NCBI GenBank assembly: GCA_026196225.1
Contig: JAPHRD010000020.1
Span: 1 to 64,000, forward strand
Direction: 5' to 3'
Length of the DNA: 64,000 bases
Source: Motiliproteus sp.
GTDB taxonomy: Bacteria; Pseudomonadota; Gammaproteobacteria; Pseudomonadales; Balneatricaceae
Shown here: positions 63,311 to 64,000 of the stretch, one piece after another
Layout: every line of letters starts with the position of its first letter
Position numbering within the stretch: position 1 is the stretch's first letter
Program-made: the position numbers and the translations under genes
The notes under the pieces: model-generated
Seen by the model: only the letters and a program-made list of their open reading frames with translations
Told to the model about the DNA's origin: nothing
Database searches by the model: none

Positions 63311-64000
63311 AAGGTTCAAACAATCCGTACTGCCACTGACGCACCGCCAACACCACCGTTGTCCCTTTGCGCTCATCGAAAGATAGCTGGGCATCATCGG
63401 TATTCAGTTCCTCAAACTCTTTCACCAGCTGCTCCATCTTGCGTTGAAATACCGCATTAGAGCTGTCAGCCAGCATGCCGTTAATAACCAGCAGTCGCTC
63501 GTTCTGTTTATCGAAGCGAGAACTGAAAAACTCAGCCTCCAGCTTCTCTTGGAAAAAACGCTGAATAGGCCCGTTGTCCCGCCACTTAAAATTGGGAGAC
63601 ACCAACAACTTGATTCGGTTGCGAGGCAACAACTCGATCAGTTTTAGTCGGTCCAGCTTGGCCAAATGCTGAATACACTTTGTTTCCGGTAGTTGGAAAT
63701 AACCCAGCATTTGATCCAGCGTCCAGCGGTTCAACACACATACGGTAATCAACAGGAGTTCGATGTCGCCGGCGATTTCCTTCTCCTGTTCCACCGTTAA
63801 CTCGCTGAGTTTGGATTTATGGCTGTCGGTCATCTGCTGTACCAGATCACTGATCTCCATCCCCATCATCTGACACACCTGCTCCAAACGATGGAGTGAA
63901 AAGTTTTTGTCGGAGAATAGCCGCTTGACGCTGGCTTCCGACAGGTCGAGCTGGAGAGCGACATCCGCGTAAGTTTTGCCGTGGGCCTTTAACGCCAATT
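63300..64000 (-). CDS. XRE-type regulator, N-terminus cut by window edge
   Basis: The frame is open to the window edge. The track's TTG start at 63998 would begin in the middle of the first helix (LKAHGKTYADVA), so the true start lies outside. A helix-turn-helix (about residues 5-55, LDLSEASVKRLFSDKNFS) is followed by a mostly helical region of about 170 residues with no recognised effector site. The layout recalls a family of HTH regulators in Pseudomonas relatives with a conserved but unnamed C-terminal part. Confidence 0.7.
   Translation of the reverse strand, partial: LALKAHGKTYADVALQLDLSEASVKRLFSDKNFSLHRLEQVCQMMGMEISDLVQQMTDSHKSKLSELTVEQEKEIAGDIELLLITVCVLNRWTLDQMLGYFQLPETKCIQHLAKLDRLKLIELLPRNRIKLLVSPNFKWRDNGPIQRFFQEKLEAEFFSSRFDKQNERLLVINGMLADSSNAVFQRKMEQLVKEFEELNTDDAQLSFDERKGTTVVLAVRQWQYGLFEPFRR

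Overview
The window is a chromosomal segment from a marine-type gammaproteobacterium, most like the Oceanospirillales/Pseudomonadales. This rests on three things seen here: a complete Na+-translocating NADH:quinone oxidoreductase (nqr) operon, the gap-mfd-csiV neighbourhood beside nqr, and long blocks whose gene order matches my memory of Pseudomonas and its relatives (miaB-phoH-ybeY-corC-lnt-leuS-lptE-holA; lipA-lipB-ybeD-dacA-rlpA-mltB-rodA-mrdA-rlmH-rsfS-nadD-proA; parC-parE-yqiA-cpdA-DUF1249-nudF). Genus cannot be assigned from this. No rRNA, tRNA, CRISPR array, insertion sequence or prophage was recognised. Coding density is high and most of the DNA is housekeeping.

Region 1 (about 1-15.7 kb) is redox and repair. 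sthA lies downstream of nqrABCDEF-apbE-nqrM, all on the minus strand. A long-form glyceraldehyde-3-phosphate dehydrogenase gene with its own terminator follows, then divergently mfd and csiV. Region 2 (15.3-29 kb) holds a candidate small RNA gene, ptsP, a DUF1820 gene, and the plus-strand run miaB-phoH-ybeY-corC-lnt, a zinc-ribbon gene on the minus strand, and leuS-lptE-holA. Region 3 (29.1-37.6 kb) is a type IV pilus minor-pilin operon, fimT-pilV-pilW-pilX-pilY1-pilE, inserted between holA and the lip genes. Its PilY1 is unusually built: four copies of a beta-rich repeat sit inside the von Willebrand A domain and separate the metal-site residues by about 800 positions. Region 4 (37.6-49.6 kb, minus strand) carries lipoate synthesis, a D-amino acid transaminase and the elongasome cell-wall cluster down from proA-nadD. 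Region 5 (49.8-64 kb) has an AhpA-like membrane protein, an AT-rich intergenic stretch ending in a dense block of perfect hairpins at the parC stop codon, then topoisomerase IV genes flanking a response regulator/histidine kinase pair, followed by yqiA, cpdA, DUF1249, nudF, a PDZ-M48 lipoprotein protease, a methyltransferase and a partial regulator cut by the window end.

The genes fall into four working groups: NADH/NADPH balance coupled to a sodium pump (sthA, nqr, gap); ribosome, tRNA and outer-membrane biogenesis (miaB to holA); surface pili; and cell-wall elongation with chromosome decatenation. The items most worth a second look are the PilY1 architecture with its G8 tract, the structured element at the end of parC, the csiV-ptsP small RNA candidate, and the uncharacterised two-component pair between parC and parE.
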